NCBI RefSeq assembly: GCF_003574655.1
Contig: NZ_QNUM01000002.1
Location: 1-64,000, forward strand
DNA length: 64,000 nucleotides
Direction of reading: 5' to 3'
From: Cohaesibacter haloalkalitolerans
GTDB lineage: Bacteria > Pseudomonadota > Alphaproteobacteria > Rhizobiales > Cohaesibacteraceae
This document shows positions 50,775 to 60,670 of the stretch, piece by piece. How positions within the stretch are numbered: the first letter of the stretch is position 1; the number at the start of each line of letters is the position of its first letter. A program made the translations under genes and the position numbers. The notes under the pieces were generated by a model. It made no database searches and was not told the DNA's origin. It saw only the letters and a program-made list of their open reading frames with translations.

Positions 50775-52499
50775 TCAGCGCAACCAGTTGGTTTTGGTCA
50801 GCTCCACCAGCTCTTCACCGCGACCGGACAGGATCGCCCGCATCATGTAGACGCTGAAGCCCTTGGCGTGTTCCACCTTGATTTTCGGCGGCATGGCAAG
50901 TTCCTGTTTGGCAACCATCACGTCGAGCAGGCCCGGCCCCGGCTTGGCGAGGAATTCGGCGACCTTAGCCGGCAGATCGGCGTCATCTTCCACGCGCATA
51001 CCGTCGATGCCAATGGCTTCGGCGATCTTGACGAAATCGGGATCATTAAGGTCCGTGTCGTCGGAAATATAGCCGCCCGCCTTCATCTCCATGGCCACAA
51101 AGCCCAGAGAGCGGTTATGGAAGACCACCATCTTGACCGGCAGGTTGAGCTGCCGGATGGTGAAAATGTCGCCCATCAGCATAGAGAAGCCGCCGTCGCC
51201 GCAAAGGGCGATCACCTGACGGTCCGGGCAGGCAGCCTGTGCGCCGATGGCCTGCACCATGGCGTTGGCCATGGAGCCGTGGTTGAAGGAGCCGATCAGG
51301 TTGCGCTTGCCGTTCATTTCAAGGTAGCGGGCCGCCCAGACAGTCGGCGTACCAACGTCAGCTGTGAAGATTGCATTGTCGGATGCCTTTTCACCGATGA
51401 CCCTGGCCAGATATTGCGGATGAATGTCGCTGTTCTTGCCGCTCGGTTTGGCAAGGTCGTCGAGGCCTTCCCGCGCCTTGCGGTAGTGCTTGACCGCAGC
51501 CTTGAGGAAACTGTCGTCACTCTTGACCTTCAGCTTGGGCAGCAGGGCAGAAAGGGTCGGCTTGACCTGACCGACAAGGCCCAGATCGATCTGGGTATGG
51601 GCGCCAAGTGCTTCGGGGCTGATGTCAACCTGTACGATCTTGGCATTATCGGGATAGAAGGCACGATAGGGGAACCCGGAGCCAAGGATCACCAGCGTGT
51701 CGGCATTTTCCATGGCGTGATAGCCGGAAGAAAAGCCGATGAGGCCGGTCATGCCGACGTCATAGGGGTTGTCCCACTCAACATGTTCCTTGCCGCGCAG
51801 AGCGTGGACAATCGGTGACTTGAGGGTTTCGGCCAGTTTGATGAGTTCGTCGTGGGCCCCGGCGCAGCCTGCACCACATAGTAGCGTCGGTCGGTTGGCA
51901 CTGTTGAGGATGGCGGCCAGCTTGTCCAATTCCTCTTCCGGTGGCAGGGAAACCGGCAGAGCAGGCTTCGACCAGCGGACCTCGACGTTTTCCGGCATTG
52001 GCTTCAGCGCCACGTCGCCGGGCAGAACAACCACGGCGACACCCTTTTTCAGAATGGCGTTGCGCATGGCCAGTTCCAGCACATAAGGCATCTGTTCAGG
52101 GTTACTGACCAGCTCGCAGTAGACACTGCATTCCTTGAACAGCTCCTGCGGGTGGGTTTCCTGAAAATAGCCCGAGCCGATTTCGGAGGAAGGAATATGG
52201 GCGGCGATGGCCAGCACCGGCACGTGATTGCGCTGGCAGTCGAACAGGCCGTTGATCAGATGCAGGTTGCCGGGACCACATGACCCCGCGCAGACGGAGA
52301 GCTCACCGGTCAGTTGGGCTTCGGCACCGGCCGCAAAGGCTGCGGCCTCCTCGTGACGGGTGCCCATCCAGCGAATTTTCTTCTGGCGGTGCAGGCTGTC
52401 GCTGATGCCGTTGAGGGAGTCACCGGTGACCCCCCAGATGCGTTTGATACCGGCTTCGGCAAGGGTTCTTGCCACAAAATTGGCTATGGATTCGGTCAT
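50775..52499 (-). CDS. poxB: Ubiquinone-dependent pyruvate dehydrogenase / pyruvate oxidase (PoxB/CidC type)
   Basis: 574 residues, the size of PoxB. ThDP enzyme: [12 protein letters not shown] (about 23-34), [18 protein letters not shown] with the catalytic glutamate (about 48-65), and the ThDP motif [12 protein letters not shown] ... [14 protein letters not shown] (about 425-455). FAD-binding middle domain includes [14 protein letters not shown]. The C-terminal ~25 residues hold the amphipathic lipid-activation region. The enzyme decarboxylates pyruvate to acetate and passes electrons to ubiquinone. Its placement opposite lrgAB parallels the cidABC operon of staphylococci. Confidence 0.95.
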   Translation of the reverse strand: MTESIANFVARTLAEAGIKRIWGVTGDSLNGISDSLHRQKKIRWMGTRHEEAAAFAAGAEAQLTGELSVCAGSCGPGNLHLINGLFDCQRNHVPVLAIAAHIPSSEIGSGYFQETHPQELFKECSVYCELVSNPEQMPYVLELAMRNAILKKGVAVVVLPGDVALKPMPENVEVRWSKPALPVSLPPEEELDKLAAILNSANRPTLLCGAGCAGAHDELIKLAETLKSPIVHALRGKEHVEWDNPYDVGMTGLIGFSSGYHAMENADTLVILGSGFPYRAFYPDNAKIVQVDISPEALGAHTQIDLGLVGQVKPTLSALLPKLKVKSDDSFLKAAVKHYRKAREGLDDLAKPSGKNSDIHPQYLARVIGEKASDNAIFTADVGTPTVWAARYLEMNGKRNLIGSFNHGSMANAMVQAIGAQAACPDRQVIALCGDGGFSMLMGDIFTIRQLNLPVKMVVFHNRSLGFVAMEMKAGGYISDDTDLNDPDFVKIAEAIGIDGMRVEDDADLPAKVAEFLAKPGPGLLDVMVAKQELAMPPKIKVEHAKGFSVYMMRAILSGRGEELVELTKTNWLR

Positions 52500-53080
52500 G
52501 TTACAGTCCCTATATCATCAATGGTCACTGATCTGGCCAAAGGCGATCATGGGGCGAGGCTTGCAATGCGATCCGGAGAATGCTTGCGGGTCTCGGACAT
52601 CCGCCAATGTCCAAACAAGTCAAATTGCTCAACTGAGCGCTTCGTGATCAGCAAAGATCAGCTGCGCTCGAGGTCAACGCACGAATACGGTATTTGTCCC
52701 GAAAAAGGGCAACCTTTCGGAACAGATGCATTGCAGTGCGAGGATCCTTCTCCTGTCGCGCGTCAGAGGCTGTTTTGAGTATGGCGGGCGGCGATCGGAA
52801 AGGGTCCGACCTGTACCATTTGATATCGGCCTGCCGGAGCCATTCGACAACAGGCAATCGATGAACGCGGACATGCTCTCAGCGCATACCTTGATGAACA
52901 TGAGATGCATATTTGCATCCATGAGCAACAAGGCCGCAAAAGCCGCCAGTCCGGAGCAGGTAGTCCGGAGCAGGTAGTCCGCACCGGATGGCTTTGATCA
53001 GGTGGCGTGCGCAAGATGCTTTGCCGAAACGGGGAAGGAATTGAGGGCGTGGTGGCGCTTGTCCTCTGATGCTCGACCAA
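52500..53080. other. 581-bp intergenic stretch
   Basis: Between the starts and stops of poxB and dxs, both minus strand. Two overlapping minus frames (69 and 85 codons) exist at 52648-52931 but lack ribosome sites, have no family resemblance and could be fragments of a decayed gene. A tandem repeat lies at 52948. Confidence 0.35.
52948..52980. repeat. 14-bp tandem repeat, two copies plus a partial third
   Basis: AGTCCGGAGCAGGT occurs at 52948-52961 and 52962-52975 and begins again at 52976. It lies about 100 bp past the dxs stop and looks like a slippage product; no function is visible. Confidence 0.75.
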
Positions 53081-55009
53081 TCAGGCGATCTCACCCGCTT
53101 CGATGGCGGCGTTGAGATCCTTGCCCAGCGCTTCGAAGACGGCACGAATGATCCCGTCAGCGTCAAGACCATTTTCCTTGTACATGACGTCGGGCTTGTT
53201 GTGGCTGGTGTAGTGATCTTCCATCGTCAGGGAGCGGATCTTGAGCGTACCGTCAAGCGCCCCCTCGGCGGCCAGCATATGCAGCACCTGCGAGCCGAAG
53301 CCGCCGACGGCACCTTCCTCGATAGTGATGAGCATGTCATGGGTACCGGCAAGCTTCAGGATCATCTCGCGGTCCAGCGGCTTGGCGAAGCGCGCATCGG
53401 CAACCGTTGTACTGAGCCCATAGCCTTCAAGCCGTTCGGCTGCATTGAGGCTCTCGGCAAGGCGTGTGCCGAGCGACAGGATGGCAACCTTGCTGCCTTC
53501 CTTGACGATGCGGCCCTTACCGATTTCAAGCGGCACGCCTTCCTCCGGGATTTCAACGCCAACGCCTTCGCCGCGCGGATAGCGGAAAGCAATCGGGCCA
53601 TCATCATAGGCGCGGGCCGTGGCGACCATATGCACCAGCTCAGCCTCGTCACTGGCGGCCATCACAACCATGTTCGGCAAGGCAGCAAGGAAGCCGATAT
53701 CATAAGCTCCGGCGTGAGTCGGACCATCGGCACCGACGAACCCTGCCCGGTCGATGGGGAAGCGCACCGGCAAATTCTGGATGGCCACATCATGCACCAC
53801 CTGATCATAGGCGCGCTGCAGGAAAGTGGAATAAAGGGCACAGAAGGGCTTGAGCCCCTCACAGGCAAGTCCGGCGGCAAAAGTCACGGCATGCTGCTCG
53901 GCAATGCCGACATCGAAGGTGCGGTCCGGGAACTGCTTCTCGAAGATATCAATGCCGGTGCCGGATGGCATGGCTGCGGTCACAGCAACAACCGCCTTGT
54001 CCTTGGCGCCTTCCTTGGCAAGGCTCTCCCCGAAAATGCGTGTGTAGCTTGGTGCATTGCTCGGCGGCTTGAGCTGGGCACCGGTGACGACATCGAACCT
54101 GGACACGCCGTGATACTTGTCACTGGCATGCTCGGCCGGGGCATAGCCCTTGCCCTTCTGGGTGACCACATGCACCAGAATGGGCCCCTTGTCTGTGTCG
54201 CGCACATTGCGCAGGATCGGCAGCAGATGCTCCAGATTATGGCCGTCGATGGGGCCGACATAATAGAAGCCCAGTTCCTCGAACAGCGTTCCGCCGGTCA
54301 CGAAGGAGCGGGCGAATTCTTCTGCCTTGGCGGCCTTTTCCTTGAAGAAACGCGGCAACTGATGGGCCAGCTGCTTGGCGGCGTCACGCAAGGACAGGAA
54401 GGTCTTGCCGGAGATGAGGCGAGCCAGATAGGCGCTCATGGCACCGGTCGGCGGTGCAATCGACATGTCGTTGTCGTTGAGGATCACGATGAGGCGGCTG
54501 TCGAGCGCCCCGGCGTTGTTCATGGCTTCATAGGCCATGCCCGCACTCATGGCACCATCGCCGATGACTGCGATGACGTTGCGATCAACACCGTTGAGCT
54601 CTGACGCCATCTGCATGCCGAGCCCGGCAGAAATGGAGGTGGAGCTATGGCCGGTGCCAAAGGGATCGAACTCGCTCTCGGAGCGCTTGGTAAAGCCACT
54701 GAGCCCACCGGGCTGACGCAAGCTGCGGATACGATCCCGACGACCGGTCAGAATCTTGTGCGGATAGGACTGGTGTCCCACATCCCAGATCAGGCGATCA
54801 TGCGGCGTATTGAAAACATGATGCAGCGCGACGGTCAGTTCAACAACGCCCAAACCGGCCCCCAGATGCCCCCCGGTCACGGACACGGCATCAATCGTCT
54901 CGGTCCGAAGGTCCTGAGCAAGCGCCTTGAGCTGCGCCATGTCCATGGAACGAATGTCTTCAATGGACTTGACGCTGTCGAGTGTGGGGGTCTTTGACAA
55001 TTCCGTCAC
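53081..55009 (-). CDS. dxs: 1-deoxy-D-xylulose-5-phosphate synthase
   Basis: 642 residues with a GTG start. First enzyme of the MEP isoprenoid pathway: ThDP-dependent condensation of pyruvate and glyceraldehyde 3-phosphate. [16 protein letters not shown] (about 74-89), [13 protein letters not shown], the ThDP motif [18 protein letters not shown] (about 153-170), and in the second half [19 protein letters not shown] and [15 protein letters not shown] (about 432-446). Feeds ubiquinone side chains (UbiA at 60671) among others. Monocistronic here; in many Rhizobiales it clusters with xseB, an HDAC-like gene and tlyA. Confidence 0.97.
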   Translation of the reverse strand: MTELSKTPTLDSVKSIEDIRSMDMAQLKALAQDLRTETIDAVSVTGGHLGAGLGVVELTVALHHVFNTPHDRLIWDVGHQSYPHKILTGRRDRIRSLRQPGGLSGFTKRSESEFDPFGTGHSSTSISAGLGMQMASELNGVDRNVIAVIGDGAMSAGMAYEAMNNAGALDSRLIVILNDNDMSIAPPTGAMSAYLARLISGKTFLSLRDAAKQLAHQLPRFFKEKAAKAEEFARSFVTGGTLFEELGFYYVGPIDGHNLEHLLPILRNVRDTDKGPILVHVVTQKGKGYAPAEHASDKYHGVSRFDVVTGAQLKPPSNAPSYTRIFGESLAKEGAKDKAVVAVTAAMPSGTGIDIFEKQFPDRTFDVGIAEQHAVTFAAGLACEGLKPFCALYSTFLQRAYDQVVHDVAIQNLPVRFPIDRAGFVGADGPTHAGAYDIGFLAALPNMVVMAASDEAELVHMVATARAYDDGPIAFRYPRGEGVGVEIPEEGVPLEIGKGRIVKEGSKVAILSLGTRLAESLNAAERLEGYGLSTTVADARFAKPLDREMILKLAGTHDMLITIEEGAVGGFGSQVLHMLAAEGALDGTLKIRSLTMEDHYTSHNKPDVMYKENGLDADGIIRAVFEALGKDLNAAIEAGEIA

Positions 55010-55362
55010 CTGTTATTCTTTGACGCGCGGTGCTGGAGCGCGCGCCCCTGGTTTTCCTTTTGTGCCATCAAACGCCTCAAATAAGGCGTGATGAAGCCGC
55101 CGGTTTTGCTATTCTGTCTACGCAGTCTACCATATATGTGGCAATTTGAGACCAGAACTTACAGGCTATTGGCAAACCTGATGTTCTCAGCGTCTCGTGC
55201 GCGTGACAAAAAGCCGAAAAATACAGCACTGACTCCCCATGTCTATAGGGAAAATGGGTATAGGGCAAGGACGGGAATCATCGCCAATTGGTCACATCTG
55301 GCCAAGACTGGTGAAAAGCCGCAACAACCGTAATCCGAGCCCCCGACAGGCCGTCGCAACGG
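55010..55362. other. 353-bp intergenic stretch, no gene seen
   Basis: Promoter region of dxs plus the 3' flank of the TPR gene. A short plus-strand frame at 55088-55333 has no ribosome site or family resemblance. Confidence 0.3.
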
Positions 55363-56022
55363 TCAGCTGAACAGCGATTTCAGCTTCAGCCAGAGGCCGG
55401 TTGAGGCCGGTGCCGGGTTAGGACAGTTGGCTGCCGAGGTACTGTCAAGTTGCCGCTTGATGGCATCGACCATCCAGCGGTCGCCATCGGTGAGAACACC
55501 CTCCTTCTGTTGTGACAGCAAGATAGTGTTGGCACTGGCCATAAGTCGCTTGCGGTTCCTTGTATCCACCTCCGCCAAGCGCCACTGGGCGATGGCCAGA
55601 TCCCGTCTCAACCTCTGGCTCTCGGGGAAGAAGGAGAGCATGCGCTCGCGAATGGACACCGCCTCGCCATAGGCCACCATGGCCGCAGCCTCGTCACCCA
55701 AGGCTTTTCGAAAGTCGCCGATCCTGACCTGCAAGTCACTCAGCCTCAGCTGCGGGCCAGTCTGATCCTTATGCAAGTCCAACAGCTTTCGACAACTCCC
55801 GAGCGCCTGTTCAAAGGCGGCAAGAGCGGCGTGATCGGCTCCCGCCTCGGCGTGCCAGTCACCGATCCTCTCGTGAACTTCTATCAGATCATGGCGGTAG
55901 ATACTGCTGATCGGGTCTAACAATACGCGGGCCGTGGCCAGATCAAGCGCCTCCTGCAGTTCCTTGCTGACCAGAGCGGGCATACCCGCACTGGATTGAA
56001 GATTCGATTCATCTGCCGCCAT
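55363..56022 (-). CDS. TPR-like repeat protein, 219 aa
   Basis: Soluble, helical protein with three to four tetratricopeptide-like units between about residues 20 and 150: LDLATARVLLDPISSIYRHDLIEVHERIGDWHAEAGADHAALAAFEQALGSCRKLLDLHKDQ ... LQVRIGDFRKALGDEAAAMVAYGEAVSIRERML. These follow the W-x2-LG-x2-A-x8-A-x11-A-P-type helix-pair spacing of kinesin-light-chain/caspase-associated TPRs. A polar C-terminus ends with LWLKLKSLFS, an amphipathic helix. A protein-interaction scaffold is the likely role; partner unknown. No operon link. Confidence 0.7.
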   Translation of the reverse strand: MAADESNLQSSAGMPALVSKELQEALDLATARVLLDPISSIYRHDLIEVHERIGDWHAEAGADHAALAAFEQALGSCRKLLDLHKDQTGPQLRLSDLQVRIGDFRKALGDEAAAMVAYGEAVSIRERMLSFFPESQRLRRDLAIAQWRLAEVDTRNRKRLMASANTILLSQQKEGVLTDGDRWMVDAIKRQLDSTSAANCPNPAPASTGLWLKLKSLFS

Positions 56023-56220
56023 GGAAGCCCTTGCCGTCTCGTCACTTTTCTACTTTGAAGTAACCCCGGCAATCCTGACGTCGCACCGCTTGGCTTCCGA
56101 GTATGGAAGGTCTATCCCTCTTCACCTAAGGCTTTGAAGGAAAGACACAAATTGATTAGATAGCAAATTCTTGACGCCTTTTTGCAACAGCCTTCGGCAT
56201 GTCCACAAGAGATTTCGCCT

Positions 56221-57345
56221 TCAGAAGCAACCGGCAAGCCAATCGAAGGCGGCCTGCTGGCGGTCACGGGTAAAACCATGACCGCCGGGCCAAAGCTCGG
56301 TGCGCAGATTCTCGGACTTGCCGAAGGCCGACCAGACCCGTTGCATCCGCTCATAGGCCTGCTGTACGGCCTGCCGTGGAAACAGCGGGTCGTCTTCGCC
56401 CGACATGAAGTAGAGCGGCTTGGGGGCGGCGAGCGCTGCGACATCGGGATAGTCAAGGCATTTGGCAAGGCCGGGATGGGTCATGTACCACGCCGACTGG
56501 CCACGCAACTGGTTGTTGCCCGGCACCATCAGACCGTTGATCGTCGCCATCCAGCACACCGCAACCGCTGCCTTGACATCATCGGACAAGGCCGCCAGTT
56601 GCCAGGCGCGAAAGGCCCCGAAACTGAAGCCCACCGCGACCAGCCGGTCGGGATCCACCTTAGGCAGCATCCTGACAAATCGGGCGGACCGGATATCCTC
56701 TGCCGCGACCAGCCCGGCCAGCGAACTGCCGAGATTGAACAGATTACAGGCCAAGGCCTGTTGCGCCTCATAGCCGTTGCCGATGCGGTCTCCCCAGCCG
56801 AGTGCATCGATCGCCACAACCACATAGCCGCGGCGCGCCAGCTCTTCACCGGGAAAGAGGCCGGAGAAATAGCGATCCGACCAGTCGTGGGAGGCCGCAA
56901 GGCGAGCGTCGTCATACCACGGGCGAATGCCTTTTTCCTTGCCGATGTCAAAGCGGGACCCGTGGTCATGCAGCAGCAAGGCGGCGGGGAAAGGCCCCTC
57001 GCCCTTCGGCACCAGCACCAGAGCCGTGATCCGGCTTTCCGCAGTCACGTTGAAGGCAACACGTTGGGCCAGAAAGTCCCCCCGGTCGACGCTGTCATGC
57101 AGCGCAGGTGCAAAGGGCACATCAGAGGCCGTTCCGCCCGGCAACCCTGCAGCCCCATCAGGGAGCATCAGGTCAGCGGCTGTTGCGCGCGTCTTTCGTC
57201 GCCATTGCTCCGGATCGCACGAGGTGAAGGCAAGAGGAAAGGTGAGCTTCTGCTTCAGCTCCGGATAGAAGTCCGGCAGATTGCTGCTGGAGATCGCGAC
57301 AGGCCCGTCCTCACTTTTATCTGGCTGATGATCCGGCGTCGTCAT
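56221..57345 (-). CDS. Alpha/beta hydrolase, dienelactone hydrolase / acetyl-xylan-esterase-like
   Basis: 374 residues from ATG 57345, with GGGAGGA upstream. LVLVPKGEGPFPAALLLHDHGSRFDIGKEK (about 108-138) gives the oxyanion-hole region, VVVAIDALGWGDR the strand before the cap, and VGFSFGAFRAWQLAAL the nucleophile elbow: GFSFG with serine at about 238. The catalytic Asp/His are probably in FMSGEDDPLFP (about 325) and GGHGFTRDRQQAAFDWL. Predicted cytoplasmic esterase of the DUF1749/abhydrolase_7 sort, often annotated as acetyl-xylan esterase; substrate unknown. Confidence 0.82.
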   Translation of the reverse strand: MTTPDHQPDKSEDGPVAISSSNLPDFYPELKQKLTFPLAFTSCDPEQWRRKTRATAADLMLPDGAAGLPGGTASDVPFAPALHDSVDRGDFLAQRVAFNVTAESRITALVLVPKGEGPFPAALLLHDHGSRFDIGKEKGIRPWYDDARLAASHDWSDRYFSGLFPGEELARRGYVVVAIDALGWGDRIGNGYEAQQALACNLFNLGSSLAGLVAAEDIRSARFVRMLPKVDPDRLVAVGFSFGAFRAWQLAALSDDVKAAVAVCWMATINGLMVPGNNQLRGQSAWYMTHPGLAKCLDYPDVAALAAPKPLYFMSGEDDPLFPRQAVQQAYERMQRVWSAFGKSENLRTELWPGGHGFTRDRQQAAFDWLAGCF

Positions 57346-57614
57346 CGGTTCCTCCCTGACATTGCCTTTCGTGCCGTGATAGGCCGCAACAAAAAGTCGA
57401 AGTCCGCTGCGGCTTGCCGACTTCGAACTGAAGCGCACTTTGCTAGAAAATACAACCGGCTACGCACCGATCCACCATTTTCCCATGCCGTGCACCATCG
57501 CAGTTTCCGCGGCCTTCTTGCCGCATAGGCAAAAATCCCGATTGACGCGCGGGGCCAGAAGGATCATCCTCAGAAAAGAACATTTCATGAACATTTATTG
57601 CTTCGGAGTTATCA

Positions 57615-58043
57615 ATGACCAGCGAACCACCCATCATCATGGCGCATGTTTCGATCGGCACCAACGACTTCCCAAAGGCCCGCGATTTCTACAAGGCCCT
57701 GCTGCCCACGATCGGTGCGAAGGTCATCATGGAGGTTGACGTACCCGGCGAGGTAGGAGCGATTGCCTTTGGCAAGACCCATCCGGAATTCTGGGTGCAG
57801 ACACCGCATGACCGACAGACCGCAACCGTTGGCAACGGAGCGCATTTCGCCTTTCTTGCTCTCAGCAAGGAGGCTGTTCATGCCTTTTGGGACAAGGCGC
57901 TGGAACTGGGCGCAACACCGGATGGCGAACCCGGCCCACGGCCCGATTACGGCGACCAGTATTACGGTTGCTTCGTAAGGGATCTAGACGGCAACAAGAT
58001 CGAGGCCATGTTCTGGGGCGCGCACGAACAGTTCGAGGGGTGA
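57615..58043 (+). CDS. VOC-family (glyoxalase/bleomycin-resistance-like) protein
   Basis: 142 residues, one vicinal-oxygen-chelate domain with two beta-alpha-beta-beta-beta units. HVSIGTNDFPKARDFYKALL (about 11-30) and GAHFAFLALSKEAVHAFWDKALELGATPDGEPGPRPDYGDQYYGCFVRDLDGNKIEAMFW (about 75-134) carry the expected metal-ligand positions (His11, His77, Glu near 129). Members are dioxygenases, isomerases or thiol-transfer enzymes; no assignment is possible. Divergent from the esterase-like gene. Confidence 0.88.
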   Translation: MTSEPPIIMAHVSIGTNDFPKARDFYKALLPTIGAKVIMEVDVPGEVGAIAFGKTHPEFWVQTPHDRQTATVGNGAHFAFLALSKEAVHAFWDKALELGATPDGEPGPRPDYGDQYYGCFVRDLDGNKIEAMFWGAHEQFEG

Positions 58044-58269
58044 CAGGCAGGGCTTTGTTGCCCTTTTGCCAAAGGCCGGGCAGAACGGCGCGCTTGCGAC
58101 AATAGCCGGTTGCCGTGCTGCCCGTCCGGTCCTATCATCTGTCTCCGGCGCTCAGCCACTCCGTCGTAGGTTTCAGGCTTCTATCTGCCTTTCTGCGGCT
58201 TTTCCATGCCACGGGGCCGGTCATCCTGTTCCCTCTCCTTGGTCTTCCCATCCTTTCGCGAGGCCCGTC

Positions 58270-58902
58270 ATGTTCGAGCATTTTCCCTTTCTGGCCATCA
58301 TCCTTGCTCTCACAGCGCTGACAATGGCCCCGGGAATGGATTCGGTGCTGGTACTGCGCAATGCGGCACGGGGCGGCTTTGCCGATGGCTTTACCACCAG
58401 CTTTGGCATCTGTTCGGGGCTGTTTGTCCATGCAACGATTTCGGCGCTCGGACTATCGGTGATCCTCCTGCAGTCGGCCTATCTGTTCATGGTGCTCAAA
58501 TTCGCAGGGGCCCTGTTCATCATCTATCTGGCCAGCCAGTCTCTTCTGGCAGCATGGCGTGGTCATGGGCTGGTGATTGCGCAGGAAGGTGCCCGCTCGG
58601 TGTCTCTGCTCACCGCCTATCGTGAGGGCATCCTGTCCAATGTGCTCAATCCCAAGCCGATTCTCTTCTACATGATGTTCCTGCCGCAGTTCATCGACCC
58701 GACCCAATCGGCGCTCTGGCAGTCGCTGATGGTGGCGGCAATCCATTTCTTGCTGGGGATGATCTGGCAGGGTGGTCTGGCGCTTATGGTCCACAAGGCC
58801 CGCCGCTTTCTCAGCCGTCCGCTTGTGGCGCGCAGCCTCAATGGCGCAACCGGGCTGTTGCTGCTGGTTTTCGGCATCAAACTGGCCCTCACCCACCGCT
58901 GA
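58270..58902 (+). CDS. LysE/RhtB-family amino acid exporter
   Basis: 210 residues from ATG 58270 (GAGG upstream); longer in-frame starts lie in the low-complexity leader. Six helices with ALTMAPGMDSVLVLRNAARGGFADGFTTSFGICSGLFVHATISALGLS, the RhtB signature (the usual PGPD reads PGMD), and LSNVLNPKPILFYMMFLPQF in the middle (about 119-138). Exports neutral amino acids or homoserine lactone-like compounds. Distinct from the ArgO-like gene at 17649. Confidence 0.9.
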   Translation: MFEHFPFLAIILALTALTMAPGMDSVLVLRNAARGGFADGFTTSFGICSGLFVHATISALGLSVILLQSAYLFMVLKFAGALFIIYLASQSLLAAWRGHGLVIAQEGARSVSLLTAYREGILSNVLNPKPILFYMMFLPQFIDPTQSALWQSLMVAAIHFLLGMIWQGGLALMVHKARRFLSRPLVARSLNGATGLLLLVFGIKLALTHR

Positions 58903-59113
58903 CGGCTGGCCTTTCGATACGATCTGGGGTTTTCATGCCCTTGGCCGCATGCATGCGCCACGAGACGGATGATGCAAGCCAATTGCTGAGGCGTATTTCA
59001 TTCTTAAGCCTCATGTGCAGTTTCGCCCGGTTGACTTGTTAGCGCGGCTGTGAAAACTGAAGGCTCTTCGACAGCCTGTCGGCCTTTCGTTCACCCAGCT
59101 TCAGGAAAGCCCC

Positions 59114-59767
59114 ATGAAAGCACTCTTCCGCCTTGTCTCCTGGCTCCTCACACTTGTCGTCGCCATCGGACTGGGGTTTCTGATCTTTTCCTGGTACAGC
59201 AACGAGCTGATGGTACAGAAGACCCAACAGGGCCAGACCGCGGTGCAGATCGGCGGCGATTTCTCTCTCACCGATCACACCGGCAAACCGGTCACCTATG
59301 CCGACTTTGCCGACAAGCCCATGGCGATCTATTTCGGCTATACCTTCTGCCCGGACGTCTGCCCGACGACCCTTAGCGAAATGACTCTGTGGGTGGAGGA
59401 GTTGGGCGATGACGCCAGGAAGATGAATTTCGTCTTCATCACGGTCGACCCAGAGCGTGACACGCAGGAAGCCATGGGAGACTATGTCAACGCCTTCTTT
59501 GACCAGCTCATCGGCCTCAGGGGCACCCGCGAGCAGACCGATGCCGTGATCAGCGCTTACAAGGTCTATGCCAAGAAGGTGGAAGATGAAAGCGACGATG
59601 GCGACTATGTCATGGATCACACCGCGTCGGTATTTCTGATGAAAAAGGGTGGCGAATTCTCTGGCACCATCTCCTATGGCGAGGATCATGACAGTGCCGT
59701 CAAGAAGCTGCGCAACCTGATTGCCAGTGCCCAACAGCACTGGATAGCACTGGATAGCACCGGATAG
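59114..59767 (+). CDS. Sco1/SenC-family copper chaperone / thiol-disulfide protein
   Basis: 217 residues. N-terminal membrane anchor (LVSWLLTLVVAIGLGFLIFSWY, about 7-28), thioredoxin fold with GDFSLTDHTGKPVTYADF, FGYTFCPDVCPTTL holding the copper-binding CxxxC (about 79-83), FITVDPERDT, and the distal ligand histidine in MDHTASVFLM (about 175). It helps insert copper into cytochrome c oxidase. The last ~10 residues (HWIALDSTG) and the stop are encoded by the 10-bp tandem repeat at 59741, so the C-terminus is set by repeat number. AGGAAAG precedes the ATG. Confidence 0.92.
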   Translation: MKALFRLVSWLLTLVVAIGLGFLIFSWYSNELMVQKTQQGQTAVQIGGDFSLTDHTGKPVTYADFADKPMAIYFGYTFCPDVCPTTLSEMTLWVEELGDDARKMNFVFITVDPERDTQEAMGDYVNAFFDQLIGLRGTREQTDAVISAYKVYAKKVEDESDDGDYVMDHTASVFLMKKGGEFSGTISYGEDHDSAVKKLRNLIASAQQHWIALDSTG

Positions 59768-59783
59768 CACTGGATAGCACTGG
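59741..59783. repeat. 10-bp tandem repeat spanning the 3' end of sco
   Basis: Unit TGGATAGCAC: copies at 59741-59750, 59751-59760, 59761-59770 (first base C) and 59771-59780, plus TGG. The sco stop codon TAG (59765-59767) is inside the third unit. Because 10 is not a multiple of three, gain or loss of a unit would shift the end of the protein. Confidence 0.85.
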
Positions 59784-59866
59784 CATCCCGGCAAGCCCCC
59801 TTGATTTGCTCGCCTCTGCGCTCTATTGACGAACCATCATTGAAAGAGGATGCGAGGACAAACGCC

Positions 59867-60622
59867 ATGGCCAAACTGCGCCTTGATCAGGCACTGGTAG
59901 AGCGCGGCCTGTGCGCCAGCCGGGCGCGGGCACGGGATGTGATCAAGCGCGGCTTTGCGCTGGTGGATGGCCAGCCTGCGGCCAAGGCAAGCCAGATGGT
60001 TGGGCCAGAAGCGACGCTTGCCATCACCGATCCGGCGGCGGGCTATGTTTCGCGGGCGGCCCTCAAACTGATTGGCGGCCTTGACCATTTCGGTTTTGAC
60101 CCGGTGGGACGGGTCGCCGTCGACATAGGCGCATCAACAGGGGGCTTCTGTCAGGTGCTGCTGGAACGCGGAGCGAGCGAGGTCTTTGGCATCGATGTCG
60201 GCCACGACCAGATGCATCCGAGTCTGCTGACCAATCCGTCCCTTCATTCGCTGGAAGGCGTGAATGCCCGGCATCTGGACAGGAGCCATGTGCCGGTGCC
60301 GTTTAGCGCTCTGGTCAGCGATGTTTCCTTCATTTCGCTCAAGCTGGCCCTGCCAGCGGCCCTTGCCATGGCCGAGGGAGGCAGCTTTGCAGTGCTGCTG
60401 GTCAAGCCACAGTTCGAAGTGGGCAAGGACGGAATCGGCAAGGGCGGGTTGGTGCGGGATGCGGCCGAAGGCGAACGGGCAGCACAGGCCATCGCCAACT
60501 GGCTTGATGGCAACGAGGATGAAGCCACGGCAGGCTGGACCGTTCGGGATCTCATCCCCTCGCCCATTCTCGGCGGGGATGGCAACAAGGAATATCTGCT
60601 CGGAGCGGTCAAGACGCACTGA
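59867..60622 (+). CDS. tlyA: TlyA-family rRNA (cytidine-2'-O)-methyltransferase
   Basis: 251 residues from ATG 59867 with GAGGA 9 nt upstream. N-terminal S4 RNA-binding domain (LRLDQALVERGLCASRARARDVIKRGFALVDG, about 3-35) and an FtsJ-like SAM methyltransferase domain: VAVDIGASTGGFCQVLLERGA (about 82-102), VDV-type loop GIDVGHDQMH, VSDVSFISLKLALPA, and LLVKPQFEVGK. TlyA methylates 16S C1409 and 23S C1920; the modification affects capreomycin sensitivity where studied. Convergent with ubiA. Confidence 0.94.
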   Translation: MAKLRLDQALVERGLCASRARARDVIKRGFALVDGQPAAKASQMVGPEATLAITDPAAGYVSRAALKLIGGLDHFGFDPVGRVAVDIGASTGGFCQVLLERGASEVFGIDVGHDQMHPSLLTNPSLHSLEGVNARHLDRSHVPVPFSALVSDVSFISLKLALPAALAMAEGGSFAVLLVKPQFEVGKDGIGKGGLVRDAAEGERAAQAIANWLDGNEDEATAGWTVRDLIPSPILGGDGNKEYLLGAVKTH

Positions 60623-60670
60623 GACACTCCTCGGATTCGTTTGGCTGGCGGAATGGCCTTCGTGCTGGTC

